The notes beneath the pieces were generated by a model that was not told the DNA's origin, made no database searches, and saw nothing but the letters and a program-made list of their open reading frames with translations. The translations under genes were made by a program, and so were the position numbers. Positions 12,284 through 18,818 of a DNA stretch of 19,133 bases are shown here, one piece after another. How positions within the stretch are numbered: position 1 is the first letter of the stretch; each line of letters opens with the position of its first letter. The stretch spans positions 1 to 19,133 of the forward strand of contig DATDPK010000038.1 in assembly GCA_035292785.1 (NCBI GenBank), in the 5' to 3' direction. Origin of the DNA: CABMGU01 sp035292785 (GTDB taxonomy: Archaea > Nanobdellota > Nanobdellia > Woesearchaeales > ARS49).

Positions 12284-13273
12284 CTATAATAGTTTAATCA
12301 CATCAACCATCCTGCAGGAATATCCCCACTCATTGTCGTACCATCCTGATACTGAGATGAGTGTTCCACCGAGGACATTTGTGCTTAGTGCATCAAATAT
12401 GCAGCTGTGCGGGTTGTGAATGATATCCCGACTCACAATCGGCTCTTCAGTATACTCGAGTATTCCTTTCATGTGGTATTGTGCGACTTGCTTGAACAGC
12501 CAGTTTACTTTCTCGATGTCTGTTGGCTTTTCTACTTCTACAACGACATTTACTATGCTTCCGTCTGGTGTTGGGACTCTCCACGCAAACCCGTCCATTT
12601 TTCCTTTAACATCAGGTATTACATCACCGAGCGCCTTTGCAGCGCCAGTAACAGTAGGAATTATTGACACTGCTGCGCTTCGCGCGCGTCGTAAGTCTTT
12701 GTGAGGAGCGTCCACCAATCTTTGGTCTGCGGTGTAAGAGTGTGCTGTTACCATGAATCCTCTTTTGACTGAAAGATTGTCGTTTAATACTTTTACAATT
12801 GGCGCTAAACAGTTTGTTGTGCAGCTTGCGTTTGAGATTATGTTGTGTTTTTTCTTGTCGTATTCTTTTTCGTTCACTCCAAGAACTATAGTTATGTCTG
12901 AATTTTTTCCTGGCGAGGATATCAATACTTTTTTGGCTCCTGCTTTGATGTGCTGCATTGCTCCGTCTCTTTCAGTAAAGAATCCTGTGCTTTCGACAAC
13001 AATGTCAATCTTCAGGTCTTTCCACGGGAGTTTTGTCGGGTCTTTTTCTGCGAATACTTTGATTGTTTTGCTGTTTACAATCAGGTTTTTCTCGTCATAA
13101 TTGATTGAATACGGAGAAACTCCGTGTACAGAATCGTATTTTAGAAGGTGCGCAAGTGTTTTTGTGTCTGTTAAGTCATTTACTGCAATCCATTCTATGT
13201 CTGGGTCGTTTATTCCTGCTTGTAGTATTTGTCTTCCTATTCGTCCAAATCCATTAATTGCAACTCTCACCAT
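12284..13273 (-). CDS. gap: Glyceraldehyde-3-phosphate dehydrogenase, bacterial/eukaryotic (class I) type
   Basis: The enzyme oxidises and phosphorylates glyceraldehyde 3-phosphate to 1,3-bisphosphoglycerate. From the ATG at 13273 the protein has 329 residues, close to class I GAPDH. The Rossmann start is VRVAINGFGRIGRQ (2-15), and D33 in VNDLTD points to NAD rather than NADP. The active site is SNASCTTNCLAP with nucleophile C151, assisted by H178 in AHSYTADQ. SGWYDNEWGYSCRM completes the catalytic domain. This differs from the class II enzyme typical of many archaea, so lateral origin is likely. An upstream GTG at 13297 lies only about 7 bp from the TATA box and is rejected as a start. The phosphoglycerate kinase of the next step is encoded at 16168, also bacterial-type. 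Confidence 0.95.
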   Translation of the reverse strand: MVRVAINGFGRIGRQILQAGINDPDIEWIAVNDLTDTKTLAHLLKYDSVHGVSPYSINYDEKNLIVNSKTIKVFAEKDPTKLPWKDLKIDIVVESTGFFTERDGAMQHIKAGAKKVLISSPGKNSDITIVLGVNEKEYDKKKHNIISNASCTTNCLAPIVKVLNDNLSVKRGFMVTAHSYTADQRLVDAPHKDLRRARSAAVSIIPTVTGAAKALGDVIPDVKGKMDGFAWRVPTPDGSIVNVVVEVEKPTDIEKVNWLFKQVAQYHMKGILEYTEEPIVSRDIIHNPHSCIFDALSTNVLGGTLISVSGWYDNEWGYSCRMVDVIKLL

Positions 13274-13299
13274 CTTTTTATTCAGAAGTTCATTCACTG

Positions 13300-13309
13300 C
13301 TATAAAAAC
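13300..13309 (-). promoter_or_regulatory. TATA box of gap
   Basis: On the minus strand GTTTTTATAG is centred 31 bp before the ATG at 13273. It begins 3 bp before the stop codon of the upstream ACT gene, and gives a leader of about 5 nt. Confidence 0.5.
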
Positions 13310-13924
13310 TTAACCTGACAGTGCGAGAATTCTTTCGTGTGCTTTTACTATGTCATCTTGTGAGACGTAAATGAGAAATTGTGGCGGGCACACAAGCAGT
13401 TCGTGTATGTTTATGTTTGCAACTGCAAGTTCTCCTGCAATTCTTGCAAGTACTCCTTTTGTTGTGACTGCTCTTTCTGAGACTGTTACGCTTATTTCGC
13501 TTAAATGATTTCTTACATCTGCATTTTTGAAAAGTTTTGCAATTTTTTCCGCGTTTTTGTTCTCCACCATTACTTTTACTTCATCTGTTCCGGTTGTTAC
13601 TCTTATTGTTGGAATGGAAATAGTTGCCAATCTTGATAATGTTTCTGAGGGCGGATGTGATATTGTTACGCAGGCTATGTTGTTTTTTGTGCTGATTATT
13701 GAGTCCCTGAATATGTTTTGCAGGCTTTTTTCGTTTTCAGTAGAGCGCCCTAATGGAAATCTTCTTATGCTGCTTATTACTGCATCAAGTGAGGCGTTTA
13801 TTCCGTATGATTGTATCAGGTATTTTGCCAGTGCTCTTGTGTTTATCAGCCTGCGTATCAGGTCTTTTTTGATTGCCGGGTCTGTTTCCAGTGCGTGCCA
13901 GACTTTTTGGTTTATGCTTTCCAT
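13310..13924 (-). CDS. ACT-domain regulator (COG2150-like)
   Basis: The 204-residue protein has a helical N-terminal part (7-55) with the segment RRLINTRALAKYLIQSYG (24-41). I recognise this as the archaeal helix-turn-helix-like lead of proteins annotated as predicted regulators of amino acid metabolism. A middle beta region (80-120) follows. A C-terminal ACT domain covers about 143-203, with KGVLARIAGELAVANINIHE (156-175) being the glycine-containing loop and helix that usually binds an amino acid. It is probably an amino-acid-sensing regulator, although neither ligand nor target is visible. The start at 13924 is supported by a TATA box about 25 bp upstream. It lies upstream of gap on the same strand but each has its own promoter. 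Confidence 0.78.
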   Translation of the reverse strand: MESINQKVWHALETDPAIKKDLIRRLINTRALAKYLIQSYGINASLDAVISSIRRFPLGRSTENEKSLQNIFRDSIISTKNNIACVTISHPPSETLSRLATISIPTIRVTTGTDEVKVMVENKNAEKIAKLFKNADVRNHLSEISVTVSERAVTTKGVLARIAGELAVANINIHELLVCPPQFLIYVSQDDIVKAHERILALSG

Positions 13925-13942
13925 CAGTCCTTAAAGGTATTT

Positions 13943-13954
13943 CATATATAAAAA
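13943..13954 (-). promoter_or_regulatory. TATA box of the ACT-domain gene
   Basis: On the minus strand TTTTTATATATG is centred about 25 bp before the ATG at 13924; a leaderless message is likely. Confidence 0.55.
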
Positions 13955-13965
13955 TGTACCGAAAC

Positions 13966-13981
13966 TGACACATTTATGTCA
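13966..13981. repeat. Small inverted repeat in the divergent intergenic region
   Basis: TGACA-CATTTA-TGTCA has two perfect 5-bp arms around a 6-bp spacer. It sits just upstream of the ACT gene TATA box and 32 bp before the TATA of the divergent gene at 14060. It could be an operator, but arms this short also arise by chance. Confidence 0.3.
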
Positions 13982-14013
13982 AACAAGTGCCAAATTTCGC
14001 ATTTCAGTCACAA

Positions 14014-14024
14014 GATATAAAAAG
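14014..14024 (+). promoter_or_regulatory. TATA box of the gene at 14060
   Basis: GATATAAAAAG should start transcription near 14045, leaving a leader of about 15 nt that contains GAGAGTGAAG directly before the ATG. Confidence 0.5.
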
Positions 14025-14059
14025 TAAAATTGTCTCTTACACACAAAAAGAGAGTGAAG

Positions 14060-14641
14060 ATGACGCCAATACCTACCATTGTACACGAGACTTTTGTTGA
14101 CCTTGCTGATTTTATAGGAAAGCATTCTTTGAAGGGCAAGCCTTTTCAGCAGGTTGTTGCTTGTGCAGAACAGCAGTCAAGGTTTTCAAGAATCAGCGAT
14201 CCTGATCCATCACGCGCATTTTTTGGATGCAGGGATTCTATTGGATATGGAATATGTATAGAGGCAACAGGCAGTGCGCTTGACAGGAGTTCAAGCCCTG
14301 CGAAGTTTGAATTGAAATATTATAGAAAACACCAAATCTTCAGAAAGGATGATATTGGTTTTGGTTCTGATTTTCCCCCTAATGATTTGGAAAGAATTTT
14401 CACTGTCGCGGGCAATAATGGACTTGATGTAGGTGTTGTTGCTAATGCTTTGAACGGCATAGGGCTTCCGCGCGAGGGTTTGCTTCATATGTTCGCAGGC
14501 GGAGTGGTTCTCACTGACGCCAGCAATGGCTCTTCTTACGATGCATTTCTCAGGGTTAATATGAGGCATCTTCCCAGAAACGCCCAGCGTCCCCGTGCAG
14601 AACTGGAAATTAACGCTTATGTTTCTCCAACTCTACCATAG
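14060..14641 (+). CDS. Soluble protein of unknown function
   Basis: I do not recognise this family. The 193-residue protein has no membrane helix or signal peptide, a mixed alpha/beta composition and a balanced charge. Regions that look structured are a helical start (about 8-28), GCRDSIGYGICIEATG (57-72), DVGVVANALNGIGLPREGL (131-149) and a beta-rich ending, RAELEINAYVSP. There are three cysteines (C37, C58, C66) and no obvious metal-binding pattern. The ATG at 14060 follows the decamer GAGAGTGAAG in a short leader; a GTG at 14054 inside that decamer is a second possibility. It is divergent from the ACT regulator and followed by its neighbour after 38 bp with a separate promoter, so no operon partner suggests a role. 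Confidence 0.6.
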   Translation: MTPIPTIVHETFVDLADFIGKHSLKGKPFQQVVACAEQQSRFSRISDPDPSRAFFGCRDSIGYGICIEATGSALDRSSSPAKFELKYYRKHQIFRKDDIGFGSDFPPNDLERIFTVAGNNGLDVGVVANALNGIGLPREGLLHMFAGGVVLTDASNGSSYDAFLRVNMRHLPRNAQRPRAELEINAYVSPTLP

Positions 14642-14651
14642 CTTTTAAATA
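14641..14651 (+). promoter_or_regulatory. TATA box of the 2-hydroxyacid dehydrogenase gene
   Basis: GCTTTTAAATA overlaps the stop codon of the upstream gene. It places transcription near 14673, about 7 nt before the ATG at 14680, so the upstream in-frame TTG at 14668 would precede the message. Confidence 0.5.
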
Positions 14652-14679
14652 CTTCTTAGTTGCATTTTTGTTGAAAAAG

Positions 14680-15696
14680 ATGGCGAAGATTGTTTTTTTC
14701 GAGTTGGAGCAGTTTGGCCTTGGCGATAGAAAGGACTACATTAAGGAGCATTTGAAAGGCAATGACATTATTTTTACCGATGAACAGCTGACAGAGAAAA
14801 ATGCTGACAAGGCAAAAGACGCCGATGTCATCGCTTTCTTCATTTATTCTAAGATTAATGATGCTTTGCTGAAAAAGATGCCTAAGCTTAAGCTTGCATT
14901 GACTATGAGCACTGGTTTTGAGCATATCGATATCGAGGCGTGCAGAAAAAAGAAGGTAATCGCCTGCAATGTTCCTGCTTATGGTGATAATACTGTTGCC
15001 GAGCACGCGATGGCCTTGCTGTTGGCAATTTCAAGAAAGCTCATACCGAGCATTGAGCGGACGAGAAAGGGAAGTTTTGACCTTACCGGCCTGCGCGGTT
15101 TTGATTTGAAAGACAAAACTATGGGAATTCTTGGCACAGGAAGGATTGGCAGGAATGTTGCTCATTTTGCAGAGGCTTTTGGTATGCGCGTTATTGCATT
15201 TGACAAGTTTCCTAACGAGTCTTTGGCAAAGGAATGTGGTTTTACTTATGTACCATTTGACGATTTATTGGCAAAATCAGACGTAATCAGCGTCCATCTG
15301 CCTGAAACTCCTGAAACCCATCACATAATCAACAAGGACAATATTCGTAAAATAAAGAAGGGCTGTGTTCTCATTAACACTGCAAGGGGCGGAATTATCG
15401 AGACAGAAGCTTTGCTTATCGGCTTGAAAGAAGGCATCTTGTCTGGCTGCGGTTTGGATGTTCTTGAAGAGGAATGCGCCATCAAGGAAGAGGCAGAATT
15501 GTTGCACGAGACTTTCCAAAAGACCTGTGATTTGAAAACATTGCTTGAGGAGCACATGCTTATCGAGCATCCAAGCGTAATCGTTACTCCTCATAACGCT
15601 TTTAACAGCACTGAGGCTTTGATGCGCATTCTTGACACAACTATAGACAATATTAATGCTTTCTTGGCAGGCGTTCCTCAGAATAAGGTTACATAG
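14680..15696 (+). CDS. D-isomer-specific 2-hydroxyacid dehydrogenase (D-lactate dehydrogenase-like)
   Basis: This soluble 338-residue NAD-dependent enzyme reduces a 2-oxoacid such as pyruvate to the D-hydroxyacid. The substrate domain encloses the nucleotide domain as usual. The dinucleotide loop is MGILGTGRIGRNVAHFAEAF (148-167), with D175 at the end of the second strand favouring NAD. The catalytic triad is R236 in NTARGG, E265 in DVLEEE and H305 in TPHNAF. The insertion at about 266-298 and the ending TEALMRI resemble the D-lactate dehydrogenase (LdhA) branch rather than phosphoglycerate dehydrogenase. Its start is set by the TATA at 14641-14651. With the GAPDH and PGK genes nearby it fits a fermentative route for re-oxidising NADH. 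The last 8 bp overlap the convergent gene. Confidence 0.88.
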   Translation: MAKIVFFELEQFGLGDRKDYIKEHLKGNDIIFTDEQLTEKNADKAKDADVIAFFIYSKINDALLKKMPKLKLALTMSTGFEHIDIEACRKKKVIACNVPAYGDNTVAEHAMALLLAISRKLIPSIERTRKGSFDLTGLRGFDLKDKTMGILGTGRIGRNVAHFAEAFGMRVIAFDKFPNESLAKECGFTYVPFDDLLAKSDVISVHLPETPETHHIINKDNIRKIKKGCVLINTARGGIIETEALLIGLKEGILSGCGLDVLEEECAIKEEAELLHETFQKTCDLKTLLEEHMLIEHPSVIVTPHNAFNSTEALMRILDTTIDNINAFLAGVPQNKVT

Positions 15697-16090
15697 TGTT
15701 TATTACAAGGTATAAGCAAAGCACGGTCCATACTAAATTTTCAACAATCTTTTTCCAGGTCAGCGGAATTTTTATGTTTGCGCCGTAGCACCCGCAGTTC
15801 TCCATTCTTTTCTTCTTCATAAGTCCTGTAATAGTGAAAATGTCTGCTGTTATCATCAAAAGTAGCGCTCCAAGTGACGCATAAAACATCTGCTTGCCCA
15901 ATAGCAGCATTATTCCCACAATTAATTCTGCGAATGGTTGCAGATATGCTGCTGGTTTTACGAGTTTGCGCGGCAGTATGCCGTAAGATGCGACAATTAT
16001 AGAAAATCCTTTCAGGTTTGGTAGTTTTAGTGCAGCTGCTATTGCAAATAGCAGTCCAAGAATTATGCGCACTATTGTTGCCAAAGGCAT
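15689..16090 (-). CDS. MauE/DoxX-like four-helix membrane protein with CGC redox motif
   Basis: The 133-residue protein has four hydrophobic helices (about 5-22, 46-64, 69-90, 113-131), as in the MauE/DoxX family, membrane proteins linked to thiol redox chemistry. The family pattern is seen in LKLPNLKGFSIIVASYGILP (21-40), PFAELIVGIMLLLG (52-65) and above all N98-C-G-C-Y-G103, a CxC pair at the membrane edge that could cycle as a disulfide. MauE itself helps make methylamine dehydrogenase, and no such genes are here, so the true role is probably another disulfide relay. The ATG at 16090 is fixed by a TATA box 26 bp upstream; TTG 16099 is too close. The 3' end overlaps the convergent dehydrogenase gene by 8 bp. 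Confidence 0.75.
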   Translation of the reverse strand: MPLATIVRIILGLLFAIAAALKLPNLKGFSIIVASYGILPRKLVKPAAYLQPFAELIVGIMLLLGKQMFYASLGALLLMITADIFTITGLMKKKRMENCGCYGANIKIPLTWKKIVENLVWTVLCLYLVINTM

Positions 16091-16110
16091 AGCTTGCAAT
16101 CATTTTTTTG

Positions 16111-16121
16111 ATTATTTAAGC
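16111..16121 (-). promoter_or_regulatory. TATA box of the MauE-like gene
   Basis: On the minus strand GCTTAAATAAT is centred 26 bp before the ATG at 16090. Confidence 0.6.
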
Positions 16122-16135
16122 TTTTGGTGAGAAAA

Positions 16136-16146
16136 GCTTTTTATAC
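16136..16146 (+). promoter_or_regulatory. TATA box of pgk
   Basis: GCTTTTTATAC is centred 26.5 bp before the ATG at 16168. It lies back-to-back with the MauE-like gene's TATA, only 14 bp apart. Confidence 0.6.
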
Positions 16147-16167
16147 AAATATGCCGCTTTTCTATTT

Positions 16168-17358
16168 ATGCGTAGTTTGAAAGAGGCAGATGTCAAGGGC
16201 AGGCGTGTTCTGGTACGTGTTGATTTTAATATCCCGTTAAAGAACGGAAAAGTTGTTGATGACAAGCGCATTCGTGCTGCACTGCCCACTATTGACTTCT
16301 TGAGGAAGAAGAAGGCAAAAGTTATCCTGATTTCTCATCTCGGCAGGCCTGACGGTAAAGTTGTTGAAGATTTACGTCTTGAACCTATTGCCCACGCATT
16401 GTCAAAAATGCTTAAGTATCCTGTTCATCACGAGCCGGACTGCATTGGCAGCGATGTTGAGGACAGGGTGCGCACTCTTCACGATGGCGATGTTTTGCTT
16501 CTGGAGAATTTGCGGTTTTATCCTGAGGAAGAGGCAGACGACGATTTGTTTGCGCAGAAGCTTGCTGCATTTGCAGATGTTTATGTGAATGATGCTTTTG
16601 GCACTTGTCATCGTGCTCACGCAAGCGTGCACGCTGTTACAAGATATCTGCCTTCTTATGCGGGATTTTTGCTGGAAAAAGAAGTCAAAGTTCTTTCATC
16701 TTTGCTGAAAAATCCCAAGAGGCCTTTTGTTGCTGTTATGGGCGGTGCTAAGGTCAGTGATAAAATTAAGGTTATTGAGAATTTGTTAAAGAGGGTTGAC
16801 GCAATCCTCATTGGCGGCGCGATGATGTTCACTTTTTACAAAGCACTGGGTTATAATATTGGCAAAAGCAAATTCGAGGCGGACAAGGTTGCATTGGCAA
16901 AAGCTTTGCTTAAGAAAGGTAAAAAGAAGCTTGCCTTGCCTATCGACGTTGTTGTTGCGCTCTCTCCTAAAGCAAAAGGAAAAGTTATGTCTTCAAGAAG
17001 CATTCCTAAATCCATGATGGGCTTGGATATTGGCCCTGTTACTCAGCAGATTTATGCCAATATTATCCGGGATGCAAAGACTGTCTTTTGGAATGGTCCT
17101 ATGGGTATGTTTGAGGTTAAGCGTTTTGCAAAGGGGACTTTGTCAATTGCAAAAGCTATGGCTGAGTGCAGGGGCGTTACAGTTGTAGGTGGTGGGGAGA
17201 CTGTTTCTGCTGTTGAGAAGCTGAGTAAAAAGTTTACTCACGTGAGCACTGGCGGAGGTGCTGCTTTGGAGTTTTTGGAAGGAAAAAGTCTGCCTGGAAT
17301 AGCTGCTCTTGATGATAATGAGAAAAGTTTAAGCGACAAGCATTTTATGTTTCTTTAA
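16168..17358 (+). CDS. pgk: Phosphoglycerate kinase, bacterial type
   Basis: The enzyme transfers the acyl phosphate of 1,3-bisphosphoglycerate to ADP, the ATP-yielding step after GAPDH. The 396-residue protein is complete. It has the substrate motifs RVDFNIPL (17-24), SHLGRPDG (56-63) and LENLRFYPEEE (112-122). The nucleotide-domain motifs are GGAKVSDKI (192-200), FWNGPMGMFE (307-316), GGGETVSAV (341-349) and STGGGAALEFLEGKSLPG (360-377). The overall pattern is the bacterial form rather than the usual archaeal one. Normally the protein ends shortly after LPGIAAL. Here a tail (NEKSLSDKHFMFL) runs on, and its last 9 codons with the stop lie in the overlap with the convergent coiled-coil gene. 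It has its own TATA-driven leaderless start. Confidence 0.96.
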   Translation: MRSLKEADVKGRRVLVRVDFNIPLKNGKVVDDKRIRAALPTIDFLRKKKAKVILISHLGRPDGKVVEDLRLEPIAHALSKMLKYPVHHEPDCIGSDVEDRVRTLHDGDVLLLENLRFYPEEEADDDLFAQKLAAFADVYVNDAFGTCHRAHASVHAVTRYLPSYAGFLLEKEVKVLSSLLKNPKRPFVAVMGGAKVSDKIKVIENLLKRVDAILIGGAMMFTFYKALGYNIGKSKFEADKVALAKALLKKGKKKLALPIDVVVALSPKAKGKVMSSRSIPKSMMGLDIGPVTQQIYANIIRDAKTVFWNGPMGMFEVKRFAKGTLSIAKAMAECRGVTVVGGGETVSAVEKLSKKFTHVSTGGGAALEFLEGKSLPGIAALDDNEKSLSDKHFMFL

Positions 17359-18480
17359 CAGCTCGTTTAGTTTCTGCCGTTCTTGTTCATCGCTTGAGAA
17401 GGTTATTTTTCCAAGCTCTTTTTCAGCATTCTCAATCTGTCCTGAAAGTTCTTTCAGTTCAGCGTTTGCTTTTTCAAGTTCTTGTATGATTGGGCGTGTT
17501 GTTATTTCTCTTTGCAGGCTTGTTTCCTTCTTTTTTGCGTTTGCATAAGCGTGTATAAGCGCTGACAAATGTGTTTTTGTCATAAGCTGTATGCTTTCTT
17601 TTGCTTTTTCCTCTTTTTCTAATTTGAATTCTGCGAGTTTTTCTTTGATTTCAGGCGTGTGTTTTAAAATGCGGAGTTCGTAATCATTGACCAGCGCTTG
17701 CAATGGGTTTTCCGCGTATGATTCCATTGTTTTGTCGTGTATCAAATGCGCATATTTTTTGAAGGCGGATGTCAGTGGCCTGAACAGGTCTGCTATTGCC
17801 TGCTCTGCCTGCTGTCTTTCTTTGCTTGCAGCAACAAGCTCTTCTTTTATTTTTGAGTATTCCTGGCTTGACAGGTGCTGTTCTTTTTGTTTCTGCAGGT
17901 TTTCCTGCTTTTGCTTTAATTCTGATATTTGGGAGTTTAATTCTTTTTTCTGTTTCTCCTTTGCGTCATTTTCTTGCACTATATTTTCAATTTTCACAAT
18001 TTGTGATTGAATTTCAGCAATATCAGTGCCTTGATTGGTGTCGTGTATTCTTTTTTCAATCTCTGCGAGCTCATTTCGTATCGCTTTAACTTCTTGCCCG
18101 AAGAATTCAGATAATATTGCTGCACTGCGCACCGTGTTCTGCGCATACTGCTGAAATTGCTGGCTTAATGTTTTGAAATCCTCTTGTGTTTTTGGAATTT
18201 TTAAATCATCAATTAATCGTGTTGTAAGCTTGACTGTATGCGCCCTGTTTCCCTTCATGTAGTGTTTTGCCCTTTCAGGTATGTTGGGATTGAGGAGTTC
18301 TGCTTGAATAAGGGCATTAACAGCATCGCGCGCTTTCTGAAGCAGTTGTGGAAATTCTTGTTCAAGTGTTTCCACTATCTTTTTCCTTTCTTCATTCTGC
18401 TTTCTTTCTTCTTCTGCAGTCCACTCTTTTATTTCTTGAAAAGTCTTCTTTTTGTATAATAAACTTGAAAACCAGCCCAT
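17329..18480 (-). CDS. Long coiled-coil protein, archaeal, function unknown
   Basis: I recognise no named family. The 383-residue protein is almost all helix and strongly charged. An N-terminal helical region (12-130) carries no transmembrane helix. Residues 130-230 form a Lys/Gln/Glu-rich coiled coil with heptad-like spacing. A conserved-looking globular insert follows (231-275), with the segment DLFRPLTSAFKKYAHLI and later ENPLQALVNDYELRILK. A second coiled coil ends the protein (320-383). It may be a structural or cytoskeletal protein, or a partner of DNA-repair or envelope factors; no nucleotide-binding motif is present, so it is not an SMC or Rad50. The ATG at 18480 is chosen because the TATA at 18503-18512 is 27.5 bp upstream. 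It overlaps the pgk tail by 30 bp. Confidence 0.75.
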   Translation of the reverse strand: MGWFSSLLYKKKTFQEIKEWTAEEERKQNEERKKIVETLEQEFPQLLQKARDAVNALIQAELLNPNIPERAKHYMKGNRAHTVKLTTRLIDDLKIPKTQEDFKTLSQQFQQYAQNTVRSAAILSEFFGQEVKAIRNELAEIEKRIHDTNQGTDIAEIQSQIVKIENIVQENDAKEKQKKELNSQISELKQKQENLQKQKEQHLSSQEYSKIKEELVAASKERQQAEQAIADLFRPLTSAFKKYAHLIHDKTMESYAENPLQALVNDYELRILKHTPEIKEKLAEFKLEKEEKAKESIQLMTKTHLSALIHAYANAKKKETSLQREITTRPIIQELEKANAELKELSGQIENAEKELGKITFSSDEQERQKLNELLKKHKMLVA

Positions 18481-18502
18481 TTCTTTAATGTTCAAGGCAA
18501 AT

Positions 18503-18512
18503 GTTTATATAG
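18503..18512. promoter_or_regulatory. Single TATA box shared by two divergent genes
   Basis: GTTTATATAG is centred 27.5 bp before the minus-strand ATG at 18480 and 26.5 bp before the plus-strand GTG at 18534. No second A/T box lies at the right distance for either gene, so one element probably serves both directions. Confidence 0.55.
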
Positions 18513-18533
18513 TTTTCTTGCCTTTAATTGTAT

Positions 18534-18818
18534 GTGAAAAAAAAGGTGCCAAGCGCTGTTGAGCGCATTCACGCATTGCTTGATCAGGCAAACCTTAACC
18601 CGGAGCGTTCCAAGCGCTATGTTGCAATCGCAAAGCGTGTTGGGCTTAGAAACAGGGTTAGGATGCCTAAGGAATGGCGCAGGAGAATTTGCAAATCTTG
18701 CGATGTGCTTTTGCTTCCTGGAAAGAACTGCCGTGTTCGCCTTCATGAAGGCAAGGTTGTATACCGGTGTCTGGAGTGCGGCGGAGTAATGCGTTATCCG
18801 TATCAGGTAAAAAAATGA
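18534..18818 (+). CDS. rnp4: RNase P protein component 4 (Rpr2/Rpp21 type)
   Basis: This subunit joins the archaeal RNase P ribonucleoprotein, which removes the 5' leader of precursor tRNAs. From the GTG at 18534 it has 94 residues, typical of the family. An N-terminal helical part covers 5-40, with ERSKRYVAIAKRVGLRNRVR at 24-43. A zinc ribbon follows with C53-K-S-C56 and C79-L-E-C82, and between them the basic stretch LLLPGKNCRVRL (59-70). YRCLECGGVMRYPY is the usual ending. The GTG start is favoured by a TATA box 26.5 bp upstream; the ATG at 18532 is out of frame and followed directly by TGA. The final 4 bp overlap the start of the next gene. Confidence 0.9.
   Translation: MKKKVPSAVERIHALLDQANLNPERSKRYVAIAKRVGLRNRVRMPKEWRRRICKSCDVLLLPGKNCRVRLHEGKVVYRCLECGGVMRYPYQVKK

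Noticed and set aside
13274..13297. Start of gap at GTG 13297
   Set aside because: It lies only about 7 bp from the TATA centre, upstream of any likely transcript start, and the family N-terminus begins at the ATG at 13273.
13925..14059. A tRNA, sRNA or riboswitch in the longest gene-free gap
   Set aside because: No cloverleaf, GTTC-type T-loop, C/D boxes or extended stem was found; only promoters and one short inverted repeat are visible.
15741..16103. Alternative minus-strand frame beginning with ATG 16103 over the MauE-like gene
   Set aside because: The product has no membrane helices or family motif, whereas the chosen frame gives a four-helix protein with NCGCYG and a correctly placed TATA box.
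18532..18537. ATG at 18532 as the start of the RNase P protein gene
   Set aside because: This ATG is followed at once by TGA; the correct frame starts with GTG at 18534.
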